Positions 33,864 through 43,078 of a stretch of DNA of 64,000 nt are shown here, one piece after another. The translations under genes and the position numbers were made by a program. Source of the DNA: a bacterium (GTDB lineage: Bacteria > UBP6 > UBA1177); NCBI GenBank assembly GCA_017645765.1, contig JAGCNV010000016.1, positions 100,316 to 164,315 on the forward strand, written 5' to 3'. The notes below the pieces were generated by a model. It searched no databases. It saw nothing but the letters and a program-made list of their open reading frames with translations, and had not been told where the DNA came from. Numbering within the stretch: position 1 is the stretch's first letter; the number at the start of each line of letters is the position of its first letter.

Positions 33864-36088
33864 AACTTCTTATCGTGGAATCACCAACAAAGGCAAAAAC
33901 TCTTACAAAATATCTGCCCGATTTCAAAGTCGTGGCATCGATGGGTCACATCATCGACCTTCCGTCGAAAACTCTGGGAATCGACATCGACGACAACTTC
34001 AAGCCCGATTACGAAGTGATCCCGGGAAAAGAAGGAACGATTTCGATGCTCAAAAAAGAGGCCGATGCGGCTGATGAAATCTATATCGGATCCGACCCTG
34101 ACCGCGAAGGAGAGGCAATCGCGTTCCACATTGCGTCACTTTTCACGAACAAAGTGATCCACCGTGTTCTTTTCCACGAAATCACGAAAAGCGGAATAGA
34201 AAAAGCGCTTTCGACTTCCGCCGAGCTTAACGAAGACCTTTACAATTCGCAGCAGGCCCGCAGAATTTTAGACAGAATTGTCGGCTACAAACTTTCTCCG
34301 TTCCTCTGGAGAAGCGTTAAAAAAGGACTCAGCGCAGGAAGAGTACAATCGGTCGCACTTGAAATGATAGTTGACCGCGAAAAAGAGATCCGCGCTTTCG
34401 TTCCAGAAGAATACTGGTCGTTCAAAGCCGATTTCGCAGGAAAAAACGGAAAATTCGACGCTATTCTTGAAAAAATCAAAGGGGAAAAAGTCGAAGTCTC
34501 CAACGAAAAAGATGCAAATGCAATCAGAGACGATATCGAAAAAACCAATTCTTTCTCGATAGTTTCAATTGAAAAGAAGGAAAAGAAGGAATCTCCCCTT
34601 CCGCCCCTCAACACGAGCAATCTTCAGCAGGAAGGTTCACGCCTTCACAACTACACGGGCGAGCAGACGATGAGGATCGCGCAGTCGCTCTATGAAGGTA
34701 AAGATTTGGGCGAAGACGGCTTCACAGGTCTTATCACCTACATGAGAACAGACTCTTTCAGAATTTCCGAAGAGGCAAATGCGGCTCTCAGAGACTACAT
34801 TGCAGCAAATGTCGGCAAAGAATACTTGGCACCGAAAACAAAATACTACGCAAACAAAAAAGGAAAAACTCAGGACGCGCACGAAGCGATCAGACCAACA
34901 AACGTCGAGCTCACTCCGACAAAAATCGCTTCGAAACTCACAAAAGACGAACTCAATATCTACACTCTCATCTGGAAAAGATTCGTCGCGACTCAGATGA
35001 AGGATGCCGTCTACGAAACGACTGCGATCACGATCGAAGACACTGACAAGAAATATTCCTTCAAAAAGACGGGAAGCGTCATTCAGTTCGAAGGTTTCCG
35101 CAAAATATACAAAAAAACGGGAAAGGACGACACTATTCCGAAAGTGACGGAAAACGAAGTCGTTCAGCTTGAAAATCCGGTATGCGAACAGCATTTCACA
35201 AAGCCGACACCGAGATTTACCGAAGGCAGCCTCGTAAAAGAGCTCGAAGAAAAAGGAGTCGGCAGACCTTCAACTTATGCTACCGTCATCAAACAGATCG
35301 TTCAGCGCAACTACATCGAACGCATGAAGGAACCGCGCGGCGCACTTATGGCGACAGACCTCGGAATCCTGGTCAGCGACACACTTGTTTCCTTCTTCCC
35401 GGAGATCATCAACGTCAACTTCACGGCCGAGATGGAATCGGATCTTGATACCGTCGAAACAGGAGAAAAAGACTGGCTCGATGTTCTCAGAACTTTCTAC
35501 GCGACTTTCTCTAAAGTCCTCGACAAAGGGATCACCGAAGTCAAAAAAGAGGGTAAAAAGAAAATCTACGCTGAAGAACCATGTCCTAAATGCGGAAAAA
35601 GACTCGTTCTCAGATGGTCGAAAAAAGGGAACCTTCCTTTCCTTTCATGCGAAGGCTACCCCGAATGCGACTTTGCCGGCACATTTGAAAAAGACGGGGA
35701 TGTCTACCACCTCAAAGAGGAAACCGAAGAAGAAAAAAGCGTCGAACTTGAAGAAGTCTGCCCGAACTGCGGAAGCAAACTCGTCATCAAAAAAGGACGT
35801 TTCGGCGAATTCAAGGCTTGCAGCGCTTATCCTAAATGCAAGACAATAATCAAGGAAGATAAGAAAATCTGCGACTGCCCGGTCTGCGGAAACGGCGCGA
35901 TAACCGTGAAACGCTCCAAAAAAGGAAGACTTTTCTACGGATGCTCAAACTATCCGAAATGCGATTTCGTCAGCTGGTACAAACCGGTCGAAGGCGAAGT
36001 ATGCCCGGAATGCGGCTTCAAATATGTCGTTGAAAAGAAAAGAAGCGGCAAAGTCTGCCAGAAGTGCGGCAAAAAAATCGATAAATAA
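33860..36088 (+). CDS. topA: DNA topoisomerase I
   Basis: A 742-residue type IA topoisomerase that relaxes negative supercoils. The Toprim domain begins IVESPTKAKT with the DPDREGEAIAFH metal-binding region near 80. The catalytic tyrosine is in TYMRTDS at about 294. The C-terminus carries several four-cysteine zinc ribbons (CPKCG, CPNCG, CPVCG, CPECG) that bind single-stranded DNA. It overlaps dprA by four bases and ends two bases from the convergent acpS gene. Confidence 0.97.
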   Translation: MKLLIVESPTKAKTLTKYLPDFKVVASMGHIIDLPSKTLGIDIDDNFKPDYEVIPGKEGTISMLKKEADAADEIYIGSDPDREGEAIAFHIASLFTNKVIHRVLFHEITKSGIEKALSTSAELNEDLYNSQQARRILDRIVGYKLSPFLWRSVKKGLSAGRVQSVALEMIVDREKEIRAFVPEEYWSFKADFAGKNGKFDAILEKIKGEKVEVSNEKDANAIRDDIEKTNSFSIVSIEKKEKKESPLPPLNTSNLQQEGSRLHNYTGEQTMRIAQSLYEGKDLGEDGFTGLITYMRTDSFRISEEANAALRDYIAANVGKEYLAPKTKYYANKKGKTQDAHEAIRPTNVELTPTKIASKLTKDELNIYTLIWKRFVATQMKDAVYETTAITIEDTDKKYSFKKTGSVIQFEGFRKIYKKTGKDDTIPKVTENEVVQLENPVCEQHFTKPTPRFTEGSLVKELEEKGVGRPSTYATVIKQIVQRNYIERMKEPRGALMATDLGILVSDTLVSFFPEIINVNFTAEMESDLDTVETGEKDWLDVLRTFYATFSKVLDKGITEVKKEGKKKIYAEEPCPKCGKRLVLRWSKKGNLPFLSCEGYPECDFAGTFEKDGDVYHLKEETEEEKSVELEEVCPNCGSKLVIKKGRFGEFKACSAYPKCKTIIKEDKKICDCPVCGNGAITVKRSKKGRLFYGCSNYPKCDFVSWYKPVEGEVCPECGFKYVVEKKRSGKVCQKCGKKIDK

Positions 36089-36090
36089 AA

Positions 36091-36423
36091 CTATTTTTCC
36101 CAAATAACGACCGCGGTTGCGAATTTCCGTTCGTGACTTATCGAAAGATGAACTTTTCCTTCAATTTCCAATCCGTCGAACTCAAAAAACGGTTTTCCGC
36201 TTTCGTCATGCGCCACCGTTACCTGCGAAAAGTTGAAATCCTTTCTGTTCAGAGCTTTGACGAGAGCCTCTTTAGCCGCCCAGAATCCTGCTATATGCTC
36301 TTCTTTAAACCTGAATCTGTCGATATATTCACGTTCTTTTTTGCTCAAGAAGCGGTTCCACAGTTCAGGTTTGTCTTTGAATCTTTCGACTTCAACAATA
36401 TCAGTTCCAACACCTGCGATCAT
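36091..36423 (-). CDS. acpS: Holo-[acyl-carrier-protein] synthase
   Basis: Attaches phosphopantetheine from CoA to acyl carrier protein. The 110-residue protein has the family's GVGTDIVEVERF start, with the Mg-binding Asp, and FWAAKEALVKAL near 45-60, then HLSISHER. It is at the normal length for AcpS. Twenty bases separate it from the upstream barrel gene, with which it is probably co-transcribed. Confidence 0.95.
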   Translation of the reverse strand: MIAGVGTDIVEVERFKDKPELWNRFLSKKEREYIDRFRFKEEHIAGFWAAKEALVKALNRKDFNFSQVTVAHDESGKPFFEFDGLEIEGKVHLSISHERKFATAVVIWEK

Positions 36424-36443
36424 TTTTCATCTCAAAATTTCAG

Positions 36444-38309
36444 TTACAGATTTATCTCGATTTCGGCTTTCACCCCTTTGAAATCAGGAAGATAGCGGCA
36501 TGTTCCGCCGTCACAGGTAAATCCTCCTTTCTCAAGACCGCCGAAAACGTAAGTTCTCAGGAATTTGTATTTGTAGCCGATTGATCCGCCTGTGTAGAAA
36601 TCGGGAGAATAGCTTCCGCCTCCCGCCTCTTTTTCGATCCATGTCGTGTTTTTGACAGCCGCAAAAAGTTCGTGAGTCCGCATGTATTTCCAAGAAACTT
36701 CGGCGACAGTCTTGAGTTCGTGAATGTGATCCATTTTGTGAACATTGTCAATCCAGTAGTCCTTGTTATAGTAGTCATTGGTAAGTTTCATCGACCAGTC
36801 TGAGACAAAACCGCCGACATGAATGAATGAAATTATCCAGTCGCGGCTGTTTTTTCTGTCTGAATTACCGTCAACTGTGTGCCAGCCGACTCCGGCCGAA
36901 AGCGAAACGTGGTCCCACTCTTTTTCGCCGCTAAGTGCCGAATACCAGAAATCCTCTGCCTGATAGTCGAGAATAAGATTAGTTCTACTCGAAGGGAGCG
37001 CTTCCTTGTTTCCGAGAGAATCGCCTTTGACAAGATCAGCGTGGAACTTTATTCCCGAATGATTCTCGTTGAAACTTATTCTTCCACCCACAGCCCAAGT
37101 GTCGAATTCATTATCGATCTGCAACTCCTTCGGAAGCAGTGTCGGCGGGTTGAAATAACGGCGTTTCTGATAGTCCTTGTCTTCCATTCTGTTGTAGTTC
37201 AGGAAAAACTTGTTATACACTTTGCCTTCGAGCTTGAAGGTCAGGCGGCTTTTCTTCTCGCCGAAATCGAAGTAGTAAAGGACCGACGAATAAAAGGCTG
37301 CAGCATTCTGCAGATCGTTTTTTTCCTTATCTGTTGTCGGATCATTTTCTTTGAACTGCTTGGTCTCGGTCGTGGTTTCGTAACCGTACGGCACATAGAC
37401 GGCACCTGCGTAAAATGAAAATCCAGGGAACGGATTGCGCAGCGATACATAACTTCCGATAAAGTGAAATTCCTTTTCGGCATAGATATTTTTTTTAGAT
37501 GTCTCTTTATTCACGCTGATCAGATCATATTTTCCGTAGTTTCCGTAGCCGTACTGCACCGCAGCTTCGGCGATTTTCCACTTATAACCCGTTTCCATGC
37601 CTGCAAGCCAGTCGTCGGACTCATTCATTCTTTTGAAAGTCGCGCTGTCACGGAGCTGCGGATTAGCCCTGCCGCCGAACGCCTTGATGAAAAAACCGTT
37701 GTAGTTCGCCGCAATGTTGCCGCCGCGGATCGAATTGTCGCCGTAAACCTGGTCGTTTTTCATCGAAAACGCCATTCCGCGGTTCATGCTCTCGTAAAAA
37801 TCGCCCGCCGTGAATTGTATATTTTTCCACTTTCCTTTCATATAAAGTCTGTCAAGATACTGTTCCCAGCAGTGGTTGAAGTGCTCGTCGCTGTAAACGT
37901 AGTCGAAGTTTTTAACTGAATCGTCACTTTCTTTGTCTGCAAAGAAAAGAAGTGTTTTTCTGATTCCGAAAGAGTAGTTTTTGTAGGAAATCTCGCCGAA
38001 ATCCTCCGTCTGCAATACTCCGTAGTTATCGTAGGCTTCTACCAGCTCGCCGTTGCGTGTTGTCTGTATTTTCTGGTCAAGGAAAACATGAGCCTTGTTT
38101 TTCGAATAGAATTTCCAGCTTATTTCGGTTTTTTTGGGTTGTCCTGCCGGTTTTTGTTCACTATTTCCTGACGGATTCTGTTCTTTCTGAGACGTTTCAG
38201 GTAACGTCTCTACGGATTGAGCGGCATTTTCCGCAGGTTTTTCGGCCTCGTCCGCAAAAACGGAAACGAAAGAGAAAATCAGTGAAAAAACAAGGAGAAA
38301 TTTCTTCAT
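36444..38309 (-). CDS. Predicted outer-membrane beta-barrel protein
   Basis: A 621-residue protein with a signal peptide (cleavage after VFAD, about 20) and a Pro/Glu-rich linker (about 20-60). The rest is rich in short alternating strands with many Tyr, Phe and Trp. Motifs such as GDFYESMNRGMAFSM and GGNIAANYNGFFIKAFGG resemble those of DUF6029-like barrel proteins, but I am not certain of that family. The protein ends EIEINL, without a terminal aromatic residue. Its ATG comes one base after the stop of the 1105-residue lipoprotein gene, so the two may function together at the surface. Confidence 0.68.
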   Translation of the reverse strand: MKKFLLVFSLIFSFVSVFADEAEKPAENAAQSVETLPETSQKEQNPSGNSEQKPAGQPKKTEISWKFYSKNKAHVFLDQKIQTTRNGELVEAYDNYGVLQTEDFGEISYKNYSFGIRKTLLFFADKESDDSVKNFDYVYSDEHFNHCWEQYLDRLYMKGKWKNIQFTAGDFYESMNRGMAFSMKNDQVYGDNSIRGGNIAANYNGFFIKAFGGRANPQLRDSATFKRMNESDDWLAGMETGYKWKIAEAAVQYGYGNYGKYDLISVNKETSKKNIYAEKEFHFIGSYVSLRNPFPGFSFYAGAVYVPYGYETTTETKQFKENDPTTDKEKNDLQNAAAFYSSVLYYFDFGEKKSRLTFKLEGKVYNKFFLNYNRMEDKDYQKRRYFNPPTLLPKELQIDNEFDTWAVGGRISFNENHSGIKFHADLVKGDSLGNKEALPSSRTNLILDYQAEDFWYSALSGEKEWDHVSLSAGVGWHTVDGNSDRKNSRDWIISFIHVGGFVSDWSMKLTNDYYNKDYWIDNVHKMDHIHELKTVAEVSWKYMRTHELFAAVKNTTWIEKEAGGGSYSPDFYTGGSIGYKYKFLRTYVFGGLEKGGFTCDGGTCRYLPDFKGVKAEIEINL

Positions 38310-38310
38310 G

Positions 38311-41300
38311 CTAGTTTACAACTGCAAACTGAAGACATTCCTCACCGTCCCAGGTATATTCTTCACCGCATTCGCATACATATCCGGTTTCGATTTCAGG
38401 ATCAGTGGTCGTCAGGCATCTTCCTGTCGAATTTTCAACCGATGCACACGGATTTCCGGCACACGCGCTATCACCGCCTGAAACACAGCGGAAACGTGCA
38501 TAAGAATCGTTGTCCTGTTCGAAAACTTCAACATTACTGAAATCGAAACAAGAAATCTTTCTATATTCCGGTAAATCGGAAGACCAGAAATAACTAATGT
38601 CGCCCAAAACCGAATACTTACCGCTGAAATCTACCGCACAGTTTCCTTCTTCGCAGTGTCTTACAAGCGTCTGAAGCTCTTCCATTGTCGGAAGTCTCCA
38701 GAAGTTTTCAGTATCTTCTTCCGTATTAAGTTCTGCGCAGTAATCGTAAGCATCCCGCCAGTCCGCATAAGGCTTCAAATCAGACCACGTGAGTCCGGCC
38801 GGATCAGTGTAAGGAATCGTCTCATAATCATCAAGAGTATTGTCAAGAACGCACCTTTGGACGAGCAGCGAAATAGGAATTCCGCTTTCAGCATAAATAA
38901 GCCCTTCTGCGGCATCTACGATCCAGGGTTTTGACCAATTGTCATTTCCATCACTCCAGGAATCGAGTGTCATAGTGCCTGAAAACATGGCTCCGTAATC
39001 ATTCAAAGTCGTTTTTGAAGTTACATCACCGATGCAAGCCTCTTCATCAAAACACGACTCTTCCCTGCATACAGTTGTTACGCCGCATGTTCCGCCCTCT
39101 TTTTTGAGTTTTTCAGTCGTAACGGTATTGCGGATCTCGTCTATTGTCGGAAGCCTCCACCTGTTCGAGCCGTTTTCGCTCAGATAGCGGCACATTTCAG
39201 CAAGGTCAGATATATAAACCGTCTTTACTGTAGAACGGTCACATTCACTACCGCGCAGTTCACAGTCGGGATCGTAATACGAGCCGGAAGAGAGATAGTA
39301 GTTATCGAAATCTGCAAAAATTTCGGGGTAAATCCTCGACGACCAGATCGTGCCGTTCGCATCTATGCAGGGTCCCGTTCCTGTTCCGTCACACTCAGGA
39401 ATTTCCTCTTTTTCATCAAGATCACTTCTGACGCAGAGAACAGAGTATCCTTCTTCTTCCTCAGCTATTTCGTCTTTTTTGATGCTTTTAAGTGACCGTG
39501 GCTGCTGCGGTCCCACTATCGGTTCGTCTTCCGGATTTTCGACTTCGCCGGACGGGCCGACAAGTCCGTATCCCATGTGGATAAGCCATACAAGATAATC
39601 GACAGGCGCCGGAGTCGAAGTCCAGAAGATATCAGGCGCCATATCAGGGAATGAAGAGACAACTTCAGATCCTTCCTCCGTTTCCGCTACTACTTCATCA
39701 CCTTCTCCAGCAACTTCCGCCGATAATTTAGAATAGTCTATAAGCGTTGCAAGTTCGTTCATGTTCGGAAGTCTCCAGTCGGTATGTCCTGCGTATTCAA
39801 GGTTTTCGCAGTAGGAAAGCGCCTCTTTCCAAGTCGCCTTCCTGACCGGTTCTTTCTGCCAGAAAAGGTTTGTGGATGAATCCGAGATCATCTCATCGCC
39901 GTTTTCAGTAACGGCAGAATAGTTTTCAGCACTTGCCTCGCCGTATTTTTCTCCGCTTACGCACATGAGGTATCCTTCATACGAATACGAACTTCTGGCA
40001 AGATTAACCATACGGGTAATCAAACCGTAGGGCAGCAGATAGAAATAATTTTCGATCGAGGTCAGGATTAAATCAGGACCGTATGACCTGGAAACTTCGC
40101 GAACCAAGGTACCATCATCATATTTTCCATAAAGTTCTACAAAATAAACCGGATCAATTCTGTTACCGTAAAGCATTCCGTGATCGGCGAGAGCGGCAAG
40201 TTCCTGCGGCTCCGGAAGTCTCCAGTCTTCGATTCCTCCGTAAGCGGCATATTCGTTTTTCATCTCTTCGTAAGTTCCAATTCTTCCGGTAAGCCACCAG
40301 GTGAGCCCTGTAACATTGTCTTTGATGAAAGGCTCTCCTTCAACCTCTTCACTATTTTCGATTTCGGTGTAACTGTGCGGCACACAGCCTTTTCTTGCGG
40401 CATACTGCGCATCCTGACCGTAAGCATCTTCATCTTCCTTCGGGCATAAAATCTGATTTCCTTCACCGTCCGTGCAGATCGCCATGCCCGTGCAGAGCAC
40501 TTTGGAATAAATTTTTTTGCAGTCGTCAGAGCAGCTTGAACCGATTCCTTCACCGGTTTCAGCCTTGTCGCATTTCTCGTTGCTTTGAACTATGCCGTCG
40601 CCGCAATAAGCAGTCGAACCTTCCGCATTCTGACAGTTTGTCGTGCAGACAGTGCAGGATGTTTCGCCGTAAGCACAGGCGGTCCGGCCGTTATCCGTTC
40701 CGTTGTCGCATGCTTCATCGGGATCTAAAATGCCGTTTCCGCATTCAGCGACATAAACGTCATTGTCTTCGTCAGCAACCGGTTCGTCAGCATCTTCGTC
40801 CGAGATTTCGATATCCGATGTATCGACATCGTCTTCTTCATCCGTAATTTCGATATCCTCGTCTTCATTCGTGATTCCGGAATCATCTTTATCAGGTTTT
40901 TCAACAGGTTCTTCCTCATCTTCGACATCAATCAAGAAAAATGCGTAAGCGGTGAAGTGACCGGTCGTCATCATGATCGGATCTCCGGCAGCACTCATCA
41001 TGATGGGATCTCCAGCTGCCGTAACCATAATGGGATCTCCTGCCGCGCTAAGCATAATCGGATCTCCGGCTGCATCCATCATAATCGGGTCTCCTGCAGC
41101 ATTCAGCATTATAGGATCACCGGCAGCCGTTGTAATGACCGGATTGCCTGCGCCGTCATGACTGAGTTTTACCGTGTATCCGATTTTGCTGAAACTCCAT
41201 TTACCTTCTTTCTCTCTGTAAACTGCAGCAGTGATGACTTTTTTCTTAGCCGCCCTGAGTTCTCCGCCGGTTCCGGTGCTTGTCATCGAAATAAAAACAG

Positions 41301-41628
41301 GTTTCTTGAAAACCGTACCTGTTGGTTCGAACTCGACCACTTTGCTGATAACGGTTTTGTCTTCTGTTCCGGGATAACCCTTGGCATCGTAAACTCTCAT
41401 CGTGATTTTAGTGTCACTGTCGAGAGCATCAGCCGGAATTTCAATCGAAGTCTGTCCGTCTGAACTTTCGATCTTTCCACCTTCTTCAGCAGAAATTTCT
41501 TTCGTGACCTCTTCTTCAACCAGCGGTTTTTCATCATTTTGTTCAGGTTTGTTTTTTTTCTTGTCGCTGCATGAAGCGAGCGCAAAAAGCGAAACAAAAA
41601 CCATAACCAAGCAAAATACGCGTTTCAT
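38311..41628 (-). CDS. Giant surface lipoprotein: ZU5-like domain, cysteine-rich repeats, four DUF1566-like domains
   Basis: An 1105-residue lipoprotein from ATG 41628 with AAGGAGG. Lipobox ALASC (Cys20) then Ser. A ZU5-like beta domain (about 40-235) contains six AAGDPIM repeats (168-221) inserted before its TGHFTAYAF ending. A long acidic tether (about 240-300) follows. Next come myxobacterial-type cysteine repeats (CGNGILDPDEACDNG, CGDGIVQSNEKCD). Four DUF1566/Lcl-like domains follow, each with a WRLP motif and a WxSS-type end, and a final EGF-like unit closes the protein. Its likely place is the cell surface in binding or adhesion. The downstream barrel gene follows after one base. Confidence 0.85.
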   Translation of the reverse strand: MKRVFCLVMVFVSLFALASCSDKKKNKPEQNDEKPLVEEEVTKEISAEEGGKIESSDGQTSIEIPADALDSDTKITMRVYDAKGYPGTEDKTVISKVVEFEPTGTVFKKPVFISMTSTGTGGELRAAKKKVITAAVYREKEGKWSFSKIGYTVKLSHDGAGNPVITTAAGDPIMLNAAGDPIMMDAAGDPIMLSAAGDPIMVTAAGDPIMMSAAGDPIMMTTGHFTAYAFFLIDVEDEEEPVEKPDKDDSGITNEDEDIEITDEEDDVDTSDIEISDEDADEPVADEDNDVYVAECGNGILDPDEACDNGTDNGRTACAYGETSCTVCTTNCQNAEGSTAYCGDGIVQSNEKCDKAETGEGIGSSCSDDCKKIYSKVLCTGMAICTDGEGNQILCPKEDEDAYGQDAQYAARKGCVPHSYTEIENSEEVEGEPFIKDNVTGLTWWLTGRIGTYEEMKNEYAAYGGIEDWRLPEPQELAALADHGMLYGNRIDPVYFVELYGKYDDGTLVREVSRSYGPDLILTSIENYFYLLPYGLITRMVNLARSSYSYEGYLMCVSGEKYGEASAENYSAVTENGDEMISDSSTNLFWQKEPVRKATWKEALSYCENLEYAGHTDWRLPNMNELATLIDYSKLSAEVAGEGDEVVAETEEGSEVVSSFPDMAPDIFWTSTPAPVDYLVWLIHMGYGLVGPSGEVENPEDEPIVGPQQPRSLKSIKKDEIAEEEEGYSVLCVRSDLDEKEEIPECDGTGTGPCIDANGTIWSSRIYPEIFADFDNYYLSSGSYYDPDCELRGSECDRSTVKTVYISDLAEMCRYLSENGSNRWRLPTIDEIRNTVTTEKLKKEGGTCGVTTVCREESCFDEEACIGDVTSKTTLNDYGAMFSGTMTLDSWSDGNDNWSKPWIVDAAEGLIYAESGIPISLLVQRCVLDNTLDDYETIPYTDPAGLTWSDLKPYADWRDAYDYCAELNTEEDTENFWRLPTMEELQTLVRHCEEGNCAVDFSGKYSVLGDISYFWSSDLPEYRKISCFDFSNVEVFEQDNDSYARFRCVSGGDSACAGNPCASVENSTGRCLTTTDPEIETGYVCECGEEYTWDGEECLQFAVVN
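40966..41127 (-). repeat. Six tandem 27-bp units encoding AAGDPIMxx
   Basis: Residues 168-221 of the lipoprotein read AAGDPIM followed by two variable residues, six times (LN, MD, LS, VT, MS, MT). The units are similar but not identical, so this is an older expansion than the one at 19738. Confidence 0.95.
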
Positions 41629-41700
41629 GAAACCCTCCTTTTAAAACATTAGCCTGTCAATTATCGGGATTTTAGTTACAAATGCAAGAAAAACAGCAAC

Positions 41701-42333
41701 TTAACGATTATTTTCATTTATTTCGGCAACTATTTTTTCCGAGACTTCCCCGACCTGAAAAATATCGCCGGTTTCATCTTTGACAGAAGTGATTTTGCAG
41801 TTTGGCATTCCGCACGGGACAATTCTTGAGAAATACGACAAGTCATTGGAAATGTTGACCGAAAATCCGTGGATCGGAACAAATTTCTTAAAGTGCATTC
41901 CAGTGAAGGCGATTTTCCTGTCTTCGACCCAAAGCCCTGCCTTTTCATCGTGCCAAGCCAGGTTTTTCACTCCGCAGAAATCAGTCAGAACATTTTTTAT
42001 AGCGTTTGCAAAAAAAAGAACAAACTCTTTAATCGAAGAGAATCCGTAATTTCTGAAATCGATCACGGGATAAATCACAAGCTGACCCGGCCCGTGAAAA
42101 GTGAGCTCTCCGCCGCGCCTGATGTTGTAAACCGGAATATCGCCTATCGGCTTGATAAAGTCTTCTTCCCTGCCGCGAAGTCCCGAAGTATAGACCGGTT
42201 TATGCTCCAGAAACAAAACACATCCACTGCTTTTTTTTGCAATGACATCGTTTCTCAGATTTTCCTGAAACTCAAGAATTTCGCCGTAATCACACGTATT
42301 TTTAAAAATCCGAAACGGGATTTCAGCAGCCAT
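41701..42333 (-). CDS. lipB: Octanoyl-(acyl-carrier-protein):protein N-octanoyltransferase
   Basis: Moves octanoate from ACP to lipoyl domains, the first step of lipoate synthesis. The 210-residue protein has RRGGELTFHGPGQLVIYP (about 73-90), lysine in KIAFTGMHF and the catalytic cysteine in IVPCGM (about 174-179). These are the residues used by LipB. lipA is not nearby. Its ATG overlaps the phosphoesterase gene upstream by 11 bases. Confidence 0.93.
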   Translation of the reverse strand: MAAEIPFRIFKNTCDYGEILEFQENLRNDVIAKKSSGCVLFLEHKPVYTSGLRGREEDFIKPIGDIPVYNIRRGGELTFHGPGQLVIYPVIDFRNYGFSSIKEFVLFFANAIKNVLTDFCGVKNLAWHDEKAGLWVEDRKIAFTGMHFKKFVPIHGFSVNISNDLSYFSRIVPCGMPNCKITSVKDETGDIFQVGEVSEKIVAEINENNR

Positions 42334-43075
42334 TTCTAAGCCTTTCGCCGAATGATGCAGGGAGACGCAAAGCCTTGATTTTATTGATAGTCAGTTCAAA
42401 ATCGTATTCGACTCTGTGATACCTGAGGATTTGTTTTTCCGTATCGTAGGAGACAAAACTTGAACGCGGGTCTCCGTCACGCGGCTGTCCAACCGATCCG
42501 CAGACACAAACGACCGGATTCGGAATAGTCGAAATATCGACTTCGCCACCCGAAATATTGAGCTCGACCGACTGATTGTTACCCGTCATCAGAAAAAGAT
42601 TGGTGTAGTGGCTGTGACCTACGAAATTCACTTTCTGCAGAAACGGTGCAACGTCGTACAGGCGGTTCACTCCCCTGCAGTTGAAAATGTAGTCGTATCT
42701 TTCCGGCATTCGTGGCGATCCATGAGAAAGGAGACAATGAGCTCTGTCATCGACATGGATGTATTTCAGACGGTCCAGAAAGGCAAACTGGTCGTTCGTC
42801 AGAATATCTGTCGTCCAGTTTATGACATATCTCACCGCATCGTAGTAATCGTTGATATTCGTCTTTCCGACAATACCTGCATCGTGATTGCCGAGCACGC
42901 CGAAATCAACATTCTCTTTAAGGATATCAATGGTTTCACCAGGCCACGGGCCATATCCTACAGCATCGCCGGCAAACAGAATGGCATCGGGCTTGATGTT
43001 CTCCCTGATCTCTTTCATAACCGCTTCAAGAGCGGGAAGATTTGAGTGGACATCGCCTATGACTACGATCTTCAT
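42323..43075 (-). CDS. Calcineurin-like metallophosphoesterase
   Basis: A 250-residue cytoplasmic phosphoesterase. Metal-ligand motifs are in order: GDVHSN (7-12), GDAVGYGP (about 36-43), GNHDAG (about 62-67) and the later LLSHGSPR and GHSH. Related proteins of this small family act on phosphodiesters or as protein phosphatases; the substrate is unknown. It is between lipB and the PIN-PhoH gene, overlapping the former and three bases from the latter. Confidence 0.85.
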   Translation of the reverse strand: MKIVVIGDVHSNLPALEAVMKEIRENIKPDAILFAGDAVGYGPWPGETIDILKENVDFGVLGNHDAGIVGKTNINDYYDAVRYVINWTTDILTNDQFAFLDRLKYIHVDDRAHCLLSHGSPRMPERYDYIFNCRGVNRLYDVAPFLQKVNFVGHSHYTNLFLMTGNNQSVELNISGGEVDISTIPNPVVCVCGSVGQPRDGDPRSSFVSYDTEKQILRYHRVEYDFELTINKIKALRLPASFGERLRNGC

Positions 43076-43078
43076 ATT

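Noticed and set aside
40973-41161. Plus-strand open frame with GSPAA repeats
   Set aside because: Antisense shadow of the AAGDPIM repeats in the lipoprotein gene.
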